Below, in pieces: positions 18,985 through 35,211 of a stretch of 54,599 bases of DNA; position 1 is the first letter of the stretch, and each line of letters starts with the position of its first letter. The notes under the pieces were generated by a model, which did no database searches, was not told the DNA's origin, and saw only the letters and a list, made by a program, of their open reading frames with translations. The position numbers and the translations under genes were made by a program. This DNA comes from Nemertoderma westbladi. Its lineage: Eukaryota; Xenacoelomorpha; Nemertodermatida; Nemertodermatidae. Where the stretch lies: positions 1 through 54,599 of the forward strand of contig JAUCBJ010005450.1 in assembly GCA_032718475.1 (NCBI GenBank), read 5' to 3'.

Positions 18985-21691
18985 GTCGCACAGACACGGT
19001 GGTGGTGTCTGTACTTACATTCGATGTGATTTAGCTTTTAATCGTAGGGAAGATTTAGAGACTTGTGACGAAGTTTTACTGGTGGAACTTTTACTTCCTA
19101 AAACTAAACCTATTTTAATCGGTACTTTATATCGGCCCCCTAAACAATCAGATTTTTTGCAAAATTTTGAAAATACAATTTTATGTAATCTTAGGTCAGA
19201 CTGTGAAATATATTTCTTAGGTGATTTTAATATCTGTTACCATCACAAAGCATCCCCCATCTGTAAACAGTACCAAAGTATTTTAAATTTGTTTGGTTTA
19301 AAACAAATTATTCGAGATTCTACCAGAATTACCAGTAAAACTTCTACTTTACTAGATCACATCCTTTGTAATAATACCGATATTATTTCTCAATCTGGGG
19401 TTTTACCTATAGGTCTAAGCGATCATTTTATAGTTTTTTGCACAAGAAAGACACAAAAATCTTTTTTCGGGGATCATAAAACAGTAACAGTTAGGTCTAT
19501 GAAAAATTACAGCAAGGAACGCTTTTTAAGTTTGTTAGTTAATTCTGACTGGGAACCCTGTTTTAAGGCCGCTGACATTAACCTTGCGTACACTGTTTTT
19601 AAAGATATATTTTTAAAGGCACTTAATACTGTAGCACCAATTAAAGAAATTAGTCTTAAACAACGCACTGAGCCCTGGATGACCTCGGGTATTCTTAGTA
19701 ATATCAGAGAAAGAGATAACTATTTGTATAAATTTAGGAAATACCGTGTTTTAGCTGATTATAATAATTACTGCAAATATAGAAACCTTGTCCAACGGGA
19801 AATAAAAAAAGCTAAATCTGAATATTTGTACAACAAAATAAGTGAGAATAAAGATAATCCAAAAAGTCTATGGTCTACCCTAAAATCTTTAGGTTATAAA
19901 AACCTTAAATCTAAATCGAATATTGTTCTGCAAGATAACGGTGAGCTGATTCATGATCATACTCTAGTTAGTAATTTATTTAATAATTTTTTTACTAGTG
20001 TTGCCTCTAATTTAGTTAAGAAATTACCGTTATCAAGTAATAAATATAGTATAGGGTCCGAAACTCTAAATAATTTTTATTTAGAAAAGTTACAAAATTC
20101 AGAAAAGTTATTTTTAAAACCCGTTTCTGAGGATTTCGTTTTCCAAAATCTACTTAGCCTATCAGCCTCAAAAAGTACCGGTCTAGATCTAATACCTGCC
20201 CGTTTTCTTAAGGATGGTGCTGTAGTACTTAAAGTGCCTATTACTTTTATTATTAATTACTCTATCGTAGATAATGTAGTACCAGACGAACTGAAATTAG
20301 CTAAGGTTGTTCCTCTGTATAAAAAGAATAGTAAAGTAGAACCCTGTAATTACAGACCTGTTAGTATCTTAAGTATTGTATCTAAAATTCTAGAACGTTC
20401 TGTTTTTCTACAGCTGGAGGCACATCTTAGTAGGCTAAATCTGATCTATGAACTTCAGTCCGGTTTTCGTAAATCATATTCTACAGACACCTGCCTTATT
20501 AACTTAACTGATACAATTAGATGTAATAACGCAAAGGGTTTATATACTGGTATGGTAATGTTGGACCTACAAAAGGCTTTCGATACTGTAGATCACGAAA
20601 TTCTGCTTGGTAAGTTAGGCCTGATGGGTGTAGGTTCTATAGACTGGTTCAAGTCCTACCTGTCAGACAGAGGTCAAACTGTAGTCATTAGCAAATCGCT
20701 GTCTACTGTACAAGAGATTACCTGTGGTGTACCGCAAGGTAGTATATTAGGTCCTCTGCTTTTTGTATGCTATGTAAATGATATGATAAGTAGTATAGAT
20801 CCCGATTTTAAACTCATTTTATATGCCGACGACAGTGCTCTTATTTTCTCTCATAAAGATCCTATCCATATTTCCCAAAAGTTAAGTGCAGTTCTAGAAT
20901 CTTGTAATGAGTGGTTGGTTGATAATAAGCTATCCATTCACTACGGTAAAACTGAAAGTATTTTGTTTGGTTCCAAAAGAAAGTTAAAGAAGGTAACTAA
21001 GTTTGAAGTCACTAGTAATGGACATAAGATTGAAAATAAAAAGGAAGTTAAATATTTAGGCGCCACATTGGATAACTGCTTATCAGGAGAAAGCACAGTG
21101 AAAAATATTTTCTCGAAAGTTAACAGTAGGCTTAGGTTTCTATACAGAAATAAAAATAGTTTAAACACCGACTCCCGCAAGTTACTTTGCTCTTCTTTAA
21201 TACAGTGTCACATGGACTATGCGTGCTCTTCTTGGTATGAAGGCTTAACCAAACAGCTTAAATGTAAATTACAAGTAGCTCAGAATAAAGTAGTACGATT
21301 TATGAAAGACTACAAACCTAGGCACCACCTAACTCCAGATGACTTTTCTGAATCTGGACTACTTAACTTAGATAGTAGAGTTAAGCAGCTACGCCTTAAC
21401 CATGTGCATAAAGTGTATAATGGTAAATGTCCCAATTACCTAAAACAAAAATTCAACAGAGTACGCGATACACACTCTTACAGTACCAGAGCTAGTGCTT
21501 CAAACTTCTACCTCCCGAATTGTAAATCCTTTGAATCTGATACTTTCTTTTTTAACGGCATAAAAAATTGGAACGCTCTGCCTAATGAAATTAAAAACCT
21601 AAATAATCAACATTCTTTTAAATCTGCAGTTAAATCTCATCTCCGTGTGCAATGTAAAAATAGGTACAATAGTCCTACAGTAAGTTATTAG
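18985..21691 (+). CDS. CR1/Jockey-superfamily LINE endonuclease-reverse transcriptase (5'-truncated)
   Basis: The frame is open from 18944 to a stop at 21691 (915 codons), but the first ~14 codons are antisense BEL pol, so the LINE part begins near 18985. It starts inside the AP-type endonuclease ([10 protein letters not shown]) and keeps GDFN (~residue 93), LDHIL and the catalytic SDH motif (~160). The reverse transcriptase has [15 protein letters not shown] (~540), [13 protein letters not shown] and the active site YADD (~627). The C-terminal region ends [17 protein letters not shown], typical of CR1/L2-type LINEs. No internal stop or frameshift, so it is a young copy. The N-terminal endonuclease and any ORF1 were lost by 5' truncation. 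Confidence 0.9.
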
Positions 21692-22030
21692 TTTATTAAT
21701 TATTTACTATTTATACTGTAATTACGTTTTATATTAAATTGTTCTGTACATTACATCTTTATCGTTGAGTCGGGCATTGTCACGCTCTCGGTAAAGTTGT
21801 ACATGTACATATTGTAATTACGTTTTATATTGGTTTTAGGTTAGCGTAGTGTAATATTGTATTTGTAACCAAGTAACATAAAGGACCCCCTTGGAAATAA
21901 GCTGCAAAGCTTTAGGGGTAATCCTATATGTTATGTTGGACAATACCTTTATACCGGTACATTGTTTGGTGTATTTGTTATTGTTTTTACATAATGTATA
22001 AATAAATCTATCTATCTATCCATCTATCTT
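18985..22030 (+). mobile_element. CR1-like LINE inserted in element B pol
   Basis: A 5'-truncated non-LTR retrotransposon with one intact ORF and a 3' end of TATC/ATCT repeats (about 22005-22027). Its left edge follows GTTGCCCTT at 18984 and the right flank resumes TTATCTCGTCC at 22029. Joining the flanks restores the BEL pol reading frame ([13 protein letters not shown]). Any target duplication is very short, perhaps CTT. Orientation is opposite to element B. Confidence 0.9.
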
Positions 22031-22197
22031 ATCTCGTCCACCCTGTACGCCACAAATATAGGGTAACGTGTCTTCTCGTTATGTAGCCACCCTAACACTA
22101 CCATGGAATCTGTCCAGTAGTGTGTCTCTACTATACTTGGTATAGTGTCCACCAAATATGCTGTCGCCCTTACTCCTAGTACTTGCGGTGTTTTGTC
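22031..22197 (-). pseudogene. RNase H fragment of element B
   Basis: Minus-strand translation shows PQVLGVRATAYLVDTI, then HYWTDSMVVLGWLHNEKTR and YPIFVAYRVDEI. This is the RNase H C-terminal region of BEL/Pao with a catalytic-type WTDS. It continues in frame into 18983 across the LINE. BEL similarity stops near 22197, so element B is truncated here and has no RT. Confidence 0.85.
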
Positions 22198-25100
22198 ATT
22201 GTGACATTTGTTTTTGCATTGTATCGAATGTAATTACATCCAGGTTGTACAATGGAAAAACACTTTAAGTACAAAAAATAATCCTGAAGTCAAAATATTA
22301 ATGGAAAGTGAAAAATAATCAGGTAGTAAGATTTCCCACCCCCGTAGGGTTGTAAACAATTAGTAATTTACGGACATTTTAAACTAACAATCTGATGGCA
22401 AACAGTAATTTGCGTTTTACTCTAAATGACTTTTTGTGACTTGCGTTGTTTTCACATTGCACAGCTCAGTATAGGCCTATATTCCATAGGTTATAAGATC
22501 CCCCCCCCCCCCTCCCAGCACCCTGAGCAGTGAGCATGAGCACCTCTCAACAATCCTGAGTATTCCGGCAATTAGAAACAAAAATGAAGTTTATATTATA
22601 TAATATAAATAAGCAAAATTTTTCTACCAACCAATTTAATTTAATTTACTATAAACTAAATCTATAATTCGGTACACTGAACTGCAAAGAACATACTGAT
22701 ACTACATATAAATCTAAGCAAATGGAAATATCACATGCAGAAACACCAAAAATACGTGTATGTTTCATTAAATTTTGGTCACTATGAAAATATTAGATCG
22801 TAAAACCCGAGGATAGCAGCAAATATTGGGGTACCTGCTATCTAATTAATTAATCAATTCAAAATAGTTAAAGGTTAGGATAATTAATAATTTAAATTAA
22901 TTTTAAAGCATAATATACACTTTCACTTAGTTTTTATATTAATCATTTTATGAACAAACTGTAAGGCTGTGGGTATAGGAATATATGTTCAGCTCATTTA
23001 TTCAACAGACGTTCAGTAAAAGGCACATCATGAACAGTTCCGCGCCGGTTGTTTCCACACGATTTGTCTCTACAACAGATAAAGATGCCACATATATTCC
23101 GAGTGCCATGACGTTCCATATTTTACACCTTCCATCTTTATTATTGTGGTAGACTAAGTGGTACCAGTATGTGACAATGGCGAGGGTAAGATACTGGAAG
23201 TTGGACAATGTCAGCCTCTATGTGTGTGTGACGTGGGACATATATCATAATATGTGTGTCGGAAGTCAATAATTATGGCATCGAACTCACACAATAACAC
23301 GGACATTTGGAGGTCAGCCCTGGTATTATTGTAGCTGTTCACTTGTGTCATCCAGTTCTACAGTACAACACTCCAGACCCGTAACCTTACGTCAACTTCC
23401 AGCAATGCTGCAAAAGTGAACGTCTGAACAAATCCTATATCATTTATAGCATTTATCTATTGACCTTGAGTGGATGATAGCCATTGTATACAGTTACGGC
23501 TTTTGGTGAAAAATATATCGAGTAAAAATGTTAGAAAACATAATGCCGAAGATTGTTAACCGCTTATCTTGTTGTACTAACTGCAATGAATTGAATAAAA
23601 TAGATATTAAACTGAATATATTCCTAAACAACACTAAAGCGATTAATTGAACGTTCAGAACTCAGTTGACATGATATAACAAAAATACGCACTGCATGAA
23701 AGCGTTTCAGTGTGAAAGGCCCTCGTTTATTTACGTAAATCTTCCTCGCTACGCTCGCGTCATAACGCTGAAAAGTATCAATGATGAAAATAGTTATTAT
23801 GGGTAACCAATTTAAACTGCACTGCACTGCACATTAGCATCACATTTTAAATAACCAAAACACAGAATAATTAATAGATCAGAACCAACGCTATTGAAAT
23901 CAAATAATAAGGGACGTTAAACATTGTTTGTAAATTAATATATCGACTATCGACTCGAGTACAACATGGCCGGCTAGGGGGCATACATAGGCATAGGCTA
24001 GGGGGCATACATAGGCATAGGCTAGGGGGCATACTATTCATACATAGGCTGGTATTTGTTCATATTGTTTATTTTAATTTTTAACTAATTTTCGGATAAG
24101 TTCTCATATAAGATCACTAAAAGCCGGGCCCTGAGTTACTCTACGTCAAATAATGTGACACAGAAGTAAAATAAATCGTGGTTCATGTGGCACTTTATGG
24201 ACAGGACGCCCTCTAACTCTTGCCAGTTTTACCGAAATACATATTTTACTAAGTATATTATACTTTGATCGGTGATCATTCTTTATTCTACTACTATATT
24301 CAATATATTCAAGGTTTAATAACGAAATTCCAAAATGTAAAAAAATAATAATTCAGAAATTAAACCCAGAATCGTAGAGAAAAAAGGCAATAGGGCCATT
24401 CTCACCAAAATTGGCCAAACGGGTGTCCTGAAGCCATAACTTCTGTTTATGGCGGTTCTAGAAAGTGGTTGATGGCTTCAATGAAAGCTGCTGAAGCGTA
24501 GATTTTGTACAATTAATTTCAGCCTCAAACAGATATCATATCTTCCCGTAGCAGAACATAATATGGCCAAAAAGTGACATTTTCAAATGTCCCAGGTCCA
24601 AAGTGCGAGTAGAACAAACTGTTATGAAATTCCAACCCAAGGTCCATCCATATCCAATAAACCAAAATACTAATTACTACACTAATACTAATTTTTGGAA
24701 AAATTTACACCCGTTTTTGCCAACTTTGGTGAGAATGGGCCAGTACCGTATTAAATCAACAAACACCCCCGCACCACCTTAGTACTCTATTCTTTAATAA
24801 TTCAATAGATTTAAATTCCATGGAAATGGAGGCAACTTTAAACACAAGTTTGGAGAGCCAATGCCACGGAATCCAAACTCGTTTGTTACTCAATGACCTT
24901 CTCTGGTAGTATCGGTATCTGGAATATGTGAACCGACACAGTAATTAATCAGTGATATGTGTTTGTTTGTTTGTTTGTATGTGTGGGTTGGATGACTGAG
25001 AGGGCATACGTTTTCAGTTTACTGGTTTCTACTATAACGTAAGTTCATTATTCTTCTGCATAACCTTCATCACACTGAGTCGTTTACAACTGTTCGGTGG

Positions 25101-25746
25101 GATGTCCGATGGGCTAACGGCCTCCTTGGATATTATGAATTACAGTTACAATGAATTTTACCCGCATAGATCCAATAGTAACTGCAATAAAGATCTACAG
25201 TATTAGGGTTAATCCTCTTATCAAACTCGACCGTTTCCCTAAAAACTAAAATACCAAATAAAACAAGGGTTTGACATACACACAGACAGCTAAGGTACAA
25301 ACAAACACAGACTCCACTGATTGAGAGGTGTAGAAAACATGAACGAACACCCAGAGAAACGAACAACAATGAGCTACCGGGGCGTGTCTAAAAGTAGGAA
25401 ACAAAAAATACTCATTAAAAGTCGTCGCTCTAAGTATATAACTTGATTAATCCGGAATTAAAACGAATACAAACCAATAAAAATAATGAATTAACTTATG
25501 ATTAATTATCCAGACCACCAGTAACAATATTAACAGCACATTTAGGTAATTAATTATACATCGACGCATAAAACACCTTTGTAACAAAAACGTCAACAGT
25601 CGCTAAACCTTGACAAGAGTCACGTAAAACACCTAAAGTAAATGAAAAATATAATTATTATTAATATAAATAACACCAAAATATATTTCGAAAAAGATTA
25701 CCCCACCTCTGGCTACACTAATAGACGAGGGCATTGACCTCCTCAA
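22198..25746. other. Intergenic AT-rich DNA 3' of SURF4
   Basis: No supported gene. It includes a C-run (22501-22514), three copies of a ~24-bp GGCTAGGGGGCATACATAGG unit (about 23972-24040), a TIR element (24393-24741) and a GTTT microsatellite (24962-24976). It probably also contains the 3' UTR of SURF4, whose end I cannot fix. Confidence 0.5.
24393..24741. mobile_element. ~350-bp TIR element (MITE)
   Basis: The left end GGGCCATTCTCACCAAAATT (through 24426) is the reverse complement of 24707-24741 over ~34 bp with a few mismatches and a one-base indel. The interior is non-coding. No certain target duplication; TA is near both ends but not exactly adjacent on the right. Confidence 0.65.
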
Positions 25747-30361
<4,615 letters not shown>

Positions 30362-32000
30362 TGTCGTGATTGCTGGTTATTGCAGAGCACTGAGCGAATG
30401 TCTGAATGTCGCTATGTCGGACTGTCGGAGCACAGAGCTGCAGAGCACAGCAGCACAGCACACAGTCTGCCAGTACGGGTACTGATAGTTCAGTAGTTAT
30501 CGTTAGTTGGAGTGACAGAATGCATGAATATGAATACTGACTGGAATAGCGAATGGCCTAACCAACAACTAACTGACTGAATGAATGGTAGTGCAATCAG
30601 GCAGGCAGTACAGCAATACAGCAATAGGGCAAGGCTGTAACACTGTAATATATAGCTGTATACAGTATAGGCCTAACTACGGACTTCTTAAATCACTCCA
30701 CGTTATATCGCAGTTACCCAATCATCATTCTCAATTTTGTTTTAGCTGTCTATATTATCAGACCTGAGTCGGTATTGCAGTATTGATGAGGCTGTATGTA
30801 ATTTCTTATTTTTCCGCGCTGCCATGGATTTATTCGATTATATTTATTATTAACTATAATCAGATTATCTCCATCCGTAATTATATACAGTAATTATCAA
30901 TTGCGGACTAATACTATTAACATTAAGTAATTATACTGCGTCATGCCTTGTGTTAACACATTAACAGCGAGATGAGATAAGTAATTATTATTAACGCCGT
31001 TACGGAATTCGATGGGGTTTTCGATTTTTATATTAAACTCATTATCCTGAATCTCACTAGCCTAGTTTCGAGTCACCAATGCCAAGACTTCATACTTTTT
31101 GAGGAATTTTTTCTAGAATAATTTGTATTTAATTACATTCATAAGGATTTCTTATTACTGGGTGCATATAAAAGGTAAATAAAATAAATTTTCGCGCTAT
31201 CGCGCATCGGACCAGCATGGTTTCGAAATTCCAAAACGAGGTCTTCACTTTTGCAGGTTGATTTTGTTCTAGTAGGTCATGGTTCTAGAATTAAGCAACT
31301 AATAATAGATCAAATTTTTTAGTAATTATTGTATGAAATATGATTGTATTTTTACATAATTAGTTCTATACATCGACATCGAAGCATAATATATAAAATT
31401 GCAAAATTAATGTTTAAAAACGCCAATTCGTAACCAGGCATTCTGATTTGTAACCGGGAACTACAATTTGTTAAAAGATTCAGATTTGTAACTAGAAACT
31501 CAGATTTGTTACCAGGAACTCAAATTCGTAACTGCTACCAGTTGACTGTTTTTATGAAATAAAAAAGGTCGGTTCCTTATCGGGCCCTTATTCCTTATCG
31601 GGCCCTTATAGGCCCTTCACTAGTAAATACAGTATTCTGTAATCTTATATCTTGTAAACGTGCTTGGTATGGAAATTATTTGTTTCATATTATATTTTTA
31701 TTAATGGTAGCAATGTTTATTTTCTTATTATGTGGGACGAGCCACAAAGTCAGCTAGCCTCACGCCTTACACTTTAGACACTTGTTTAGTTTACTTATTG
31801 CTGACTGACATAGTTCATTTTTGTAATAGTCTTGGCTCGGATTCCTCCCCTGGGCTCCTTCCAACCAGCCAGCTTGCTGGCTTTCTACAGTAGTATTAAT
31901 TGCTACGAATGTTTTTTATTTTAGGCTAACTGATTTTAACTGATTAGGCTAACTAATTAGAATAAATTAGTGTTCTTTATTTTATTTACCTAATACAATA
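30362..32000. other. Upstream region of SURF4 and spacer to element C
   Basis: Probable SURF4 promoter and 5' UTR on the minus strand just above 30361; no TATA box stands out. Short repeats of the GATTTGTAAC..GGAACT type occur at 31430-31535, and CCTTATCGGGCCCTTA is tandem at 31574-31600. No gene seen. Confidence 0.5.
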
Positions 32001-32584
32001 AGAGCCCGAGTTGGCGAGGGAATCCCGACCGATGTGTTTGCTTTTGGATAGTACGCGTTGCCGCGTCTGCTGGCTGCTGAAAGGCTTGTGGTATCTGAAA
32101 GGCCAGAGGCCGAAAGAATAAGTTTTAGTGGCAGTTGTTCGTAATGTCAGAATACAATAATAGCACAGTCAGAATACAATAATAGCACGGTTACTGACGA
32201 CGGTTTAAACCGTTTTGCTTCTGCAGCTCTGCACAAACCAAGTAAACAACAGGTAATAAAGGCAATGGTTATATTACTAACACATATGGAATATTGCTAC
32301 TTAGTTCGTGGCCTGGCCAATGATGCATCCCAATCGGATGGTGTTCTGCCCCACCATTGGCAATCTATCCTTCCTTCCCTTGGCACACCCTGTTCCGCTA
32401 GCTCCCTTCATCCCCCTGAGATGGCTTGTAGCCTCTCATCTCTCCTTGTGGCTGCCAATGTATATTGCCTCCGTTAGTTGTTAGGTGACATTATATTGGT
32501 AATGTCACCTAGCGAACTATAATTGGTAAAAAGCCACTTTCCCCATTTTCCACTAGGTAGTGCAGCGAATAGGATCCGCTCACA
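32001..32584 (-). repeat. 3' LTR of element C
   Basis: Matches 39588-40201 from GAGTTGGCGAGGGAATCC to GGATCCGCTCACA, but lacks the outer ~14 bases (TGTGACAGGATCCC). On the minus strand it opens TGTGAGCGGATCC. The adjacent C-run at 32585-32600 is the polypurine tract in element orientation. Confidence 0.9.
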
Positions 32585-32600
32585 CTCCCCCCCCCCCCCC

Positions 32601-33600
32601 ATGCTATCTTCCCAGTGAGAATATAGCATCAACCTAAAGTGCAATCCAATCTAGTATTGGATGTGGGGTGGTATATTTTTCTTGGAACCAGTTTTCCAGA
32701 CTAGTCCCAATAGGTTTGTTTTCACTACCCACCCTTGGTACATCTGCAAGCTAAGCTGTACCAAGTTAACTGGCGTCTCTGTTTAGACGATCGCCCCTTC
32801 TCCTCACTCAATTTTATCTCCCCGGACACCATCATCCAACCTCCTCACCTCCTCCTCACCTCACTAGTCCCATAGGACTCATCCTCCTCCCTGCTCCCCC
32901 CCCCCCCCCCACACTTGGATCACACACTTCCTGCCTTTTCCCAAAAACTCCAGCACCTTCCCCCCATGCTACTCTCATACTCAACCCCTTTTATTCTCAC
33001 TCTACACGCCTGTTAACCCACACAACCCACGGTCCCATCAAGTGTCCCTCCTACTCATACCCCCGGTAGCACCCGTCTGGACAATTCTTATCCCGCAGGA
33101 TGTGAGCTCTCACAATAAATCCTAAACTCCGCCCTGTTGTTCAATGACCACACAATCTGGGTTGGCCTACCCCTCTACTCTTCCTCCCATGTGTTTCCCT
33201 AATACGTCTGTTAACCCTTAATCATGAGTCCAGCTAGGCTCTATCTATATGGTCCTGTTGACCCGCGGCATTTTTACGTACGTATGTGGTCCCATTGACC
33301 CGGCATTAGTGCTTATGTATGGTCCCATTGACACGGCGTTAGTGCCTATGTATGGTCCCATTGACCCGGCGTTAGTGCATATGTATTTAAATTATGTACG
33401 TTGGTACGTTCATACCATACATTAGTACATGTGTACTATGCATGTATTGTATATTTGTACCCATCAGACATACGTAATTGTAACTAGCTACACCTATTAT
33501 GTACATTGGTACGTTCGTACCATATGTTAGTCATATGTTTTTTATATTTTATTTTTGTGGGAAGGGTGTATTGCCCTCATTCCCACCCCCCTCAGTCCAA
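32601..33600 (-). other. Non-coding 3' region of element C
   Basis: No ORF supported. It contains C-runs (32899-32911), about three copies of a ~33-bp unit around GTATGGTCCCATTGACCCGG (33260-33385), and GTAC-rich DNA (33390-33545) shared with element B. Confidence 0.6.
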
Positions 33601-33616
33601 TTTATTGGATGACTCA

Positions 33617-33960
33617 TCAACCTAAGGGCGATTCTTCCAGCAGGCAACTCTCCCACTGCCCCCCTGTAGGTCCTCTTATTCTTCGCCCCACTCTTCTTGT
33701 CAATTCCAACTCTCTTGGATCTGACCTTCCCTTCTCCCCAAGATCGGATCTTTCTGTCATCCCACAGAACTCATCATCTTTTCCAGGTGTCAAAATGCCA
33801 CCCTTCATATCATCCTCACAGGTATATGCCACCTCTGCTGGCCTCCCCCTCAATATGTGCGCTGTCGTTAAAGCCTTCGATGTCCCTTGGTCATCCTTCG
33901 GTATGCATAATGGATACCATTTAATGCCCCCTCGCACTCCGCCAGCCCCGTGTTCAACAC
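33617..33960 (-). pseudogene. DUF5641 remnant of element C
   Basis: A fragment with LTTAHILRGRPAEVAY (compare LTPAHLLMERP in element B) preceded in another frame by NTGLAECEGALNGIHYAY. The C-terminal part ends in a cysteine/leucine motif like that of element B (CLLEESPLG against CCLLEGSP). It is shorter than the element B copy and frameshifted. The catalytic core that should precede it is replaced by unrelated DNA from about 33985. Confidence 0.7.
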
Positions 33961-33984
33961 GCCTCCTCTAATTTCCCCATTCCC

Positions 33985-34685
33985 TTAGTCACCCTTCATC
34001 ATCGGCTCCTTTCCCTTTGGATTAACCTTCTTACATCCTCTCCCTTTCCACCTTGTCTTCTTATTCGATACCAGGGGTATCTGTATACTCCTTATTTGGA
34101 TCGGCGTCTCTTCCATATATCTCTCCAGATATCTCGCCGTCCAATCTTCCCCATCCTTGTACCGTATCCACCATCCAACATATGTGCTGGCAACAAACTG
34201 AACAAAGCGCTCAAGTCGCTGCTCAAGATGGATACTACCTTGTGTCTTCTGGTGAAGTTCACCTCTGAATATATATAATTTAAAAGCATACATCAGGCTG
34301 GCCATCCACCTGGCGTTGGAAGCAGCACCAGGCTGATAAAATGTATGTGGGTATTCGCCACCAAGTAGAAAAATGGCAAGTACAAGAAGTTCTCGATAAT
34401 CGGCATGGCAGTTAATAGTCCCCAACAGTTCCTTAAGGTCATGTCTTTCCTGGACATATTTATCAGTATCAGGTACACATTGACCCTTTGTTAGATCTAG
34501 GGCCATCCATTGTTTGCGTAGTCTACCATGGAATCGGGGACTAGGGCCACTGGTTGCACCAAATACCAGGCTGTGTACTGCACTGACTATAACCTCCCCA
34601 ATGTGGTGGCGGCAGGCAAGCCATATCACTCGCCGATCTATCCACTTCTCCAGATTCCACTTATAGATTCCACAGATACCACTTC
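33985..34685 (-). pseudogene. C-terminal half of an uncharacterised transposase-like gene
   Basis: A 215-codon stretch (from 34629, open to about 34683) with WLACRHHIGE, then NCHADYRELLVLAIFLLGGE, ASNARWMASLMYAFKLYIFR and VASTYVGWW. I recognise these from a widespread family of uncharacterised proteins in invertebrate genomes, usually with the order HWDGK, DTT, CRHHI, ARWM. The pattern of conserved Asp, Cys/His and RW residues resembles RNase H-fold (hAT-like) transposases; that is inference. The N-terminal half is at 35991-35215, separated by a Gypsy fragment. Confidence 0.55.
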
Positions 34686-35051
34686 TTGAGATGTATGGGT
34701 GGACCTTACCTCGATAAACTTCAGGAAGCGGTGTACGACATTAATAGAACACACAATGATGCTCTAGGATCTTCTCCATTGGAAATGGTATCGGGTAGAT
34801 CTAAACAACCACCATTAACTGATTGGCCCTCTGAGGATAAACAAGTTACAGCAAAACCCCATATAGGAGATCAGGTCTTAGTGCGAACTAGAGGAATTTG
34901 CAATAAACTGAGTCCAAGATTTTCAAATCCAGGAGTTGTTGCAGGGAGGCCATTTGAGCAAGTAGTACTTTTAGCTGACGGTAGATCCATAAATATTCGA
35001 GATTGTAAAATTATTCATGTTTCTGGTGAAGGGGGTATGTATGTGGAGTAA
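34686..35051 (+). pseudogene. Gypsy-type integrase C-terminal fragment
   Basis: 121 codons on the plus strand with YLDKLQEAVYDINRTHND, then LGSSPLEMVSGR, GDQVLVRTRG and SPRFSNPGVV. This is the end of a Gypsy/Ty3-like integrase core followed by its C-terminal domain, ending at a stop. No upstream catalytic residues, so it is 5'-truncated. It lies exactly between the two halves of the minus-strand transposase-like gene. Confidence 0.7.
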
Positions 35052-35211
35052 ATTAGTTGTTGTGAATTACTTTAGCCTTATTTGTGTATGGAGGGAGATT
35101 TGATTTGAGATTATTTTCTTTAGTTGAATATAATGCGGAATGTAGGAATGTGAGAAAGACAGACTTTTAGATACCCTACTTCAGTACCGTACCTGTTATC
35201 TTAACACAGGT

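Larger units (their letters stand above)
12143..22197 (-). mobile_element. BEL/Pao LTR retrotransposon B with exonuclease/zinc-knuckle cassette, 5'-truncated
   Basis: Read on the minus strand, this element has the end of RNase H (22197-22031), the RNase H-integrase linker (18983-18481), a locally inverted H2C2 segment, the integrase core (18155-17603), DUF5641 (17622-17137), an ~83-bp tandem array, an exonuclease-like ORF (16074-14161), three CCHC knuckles (14179-13682), non-coding DNA and a 3' LTR (12797-12143). A CR1-like LINE (18985-22030) interrupts pol. Gag, protease, RT and the 5' LTR are missing. The LTR is related to those of element C and to the solo LTR at 46031. Confidence 0.85.
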
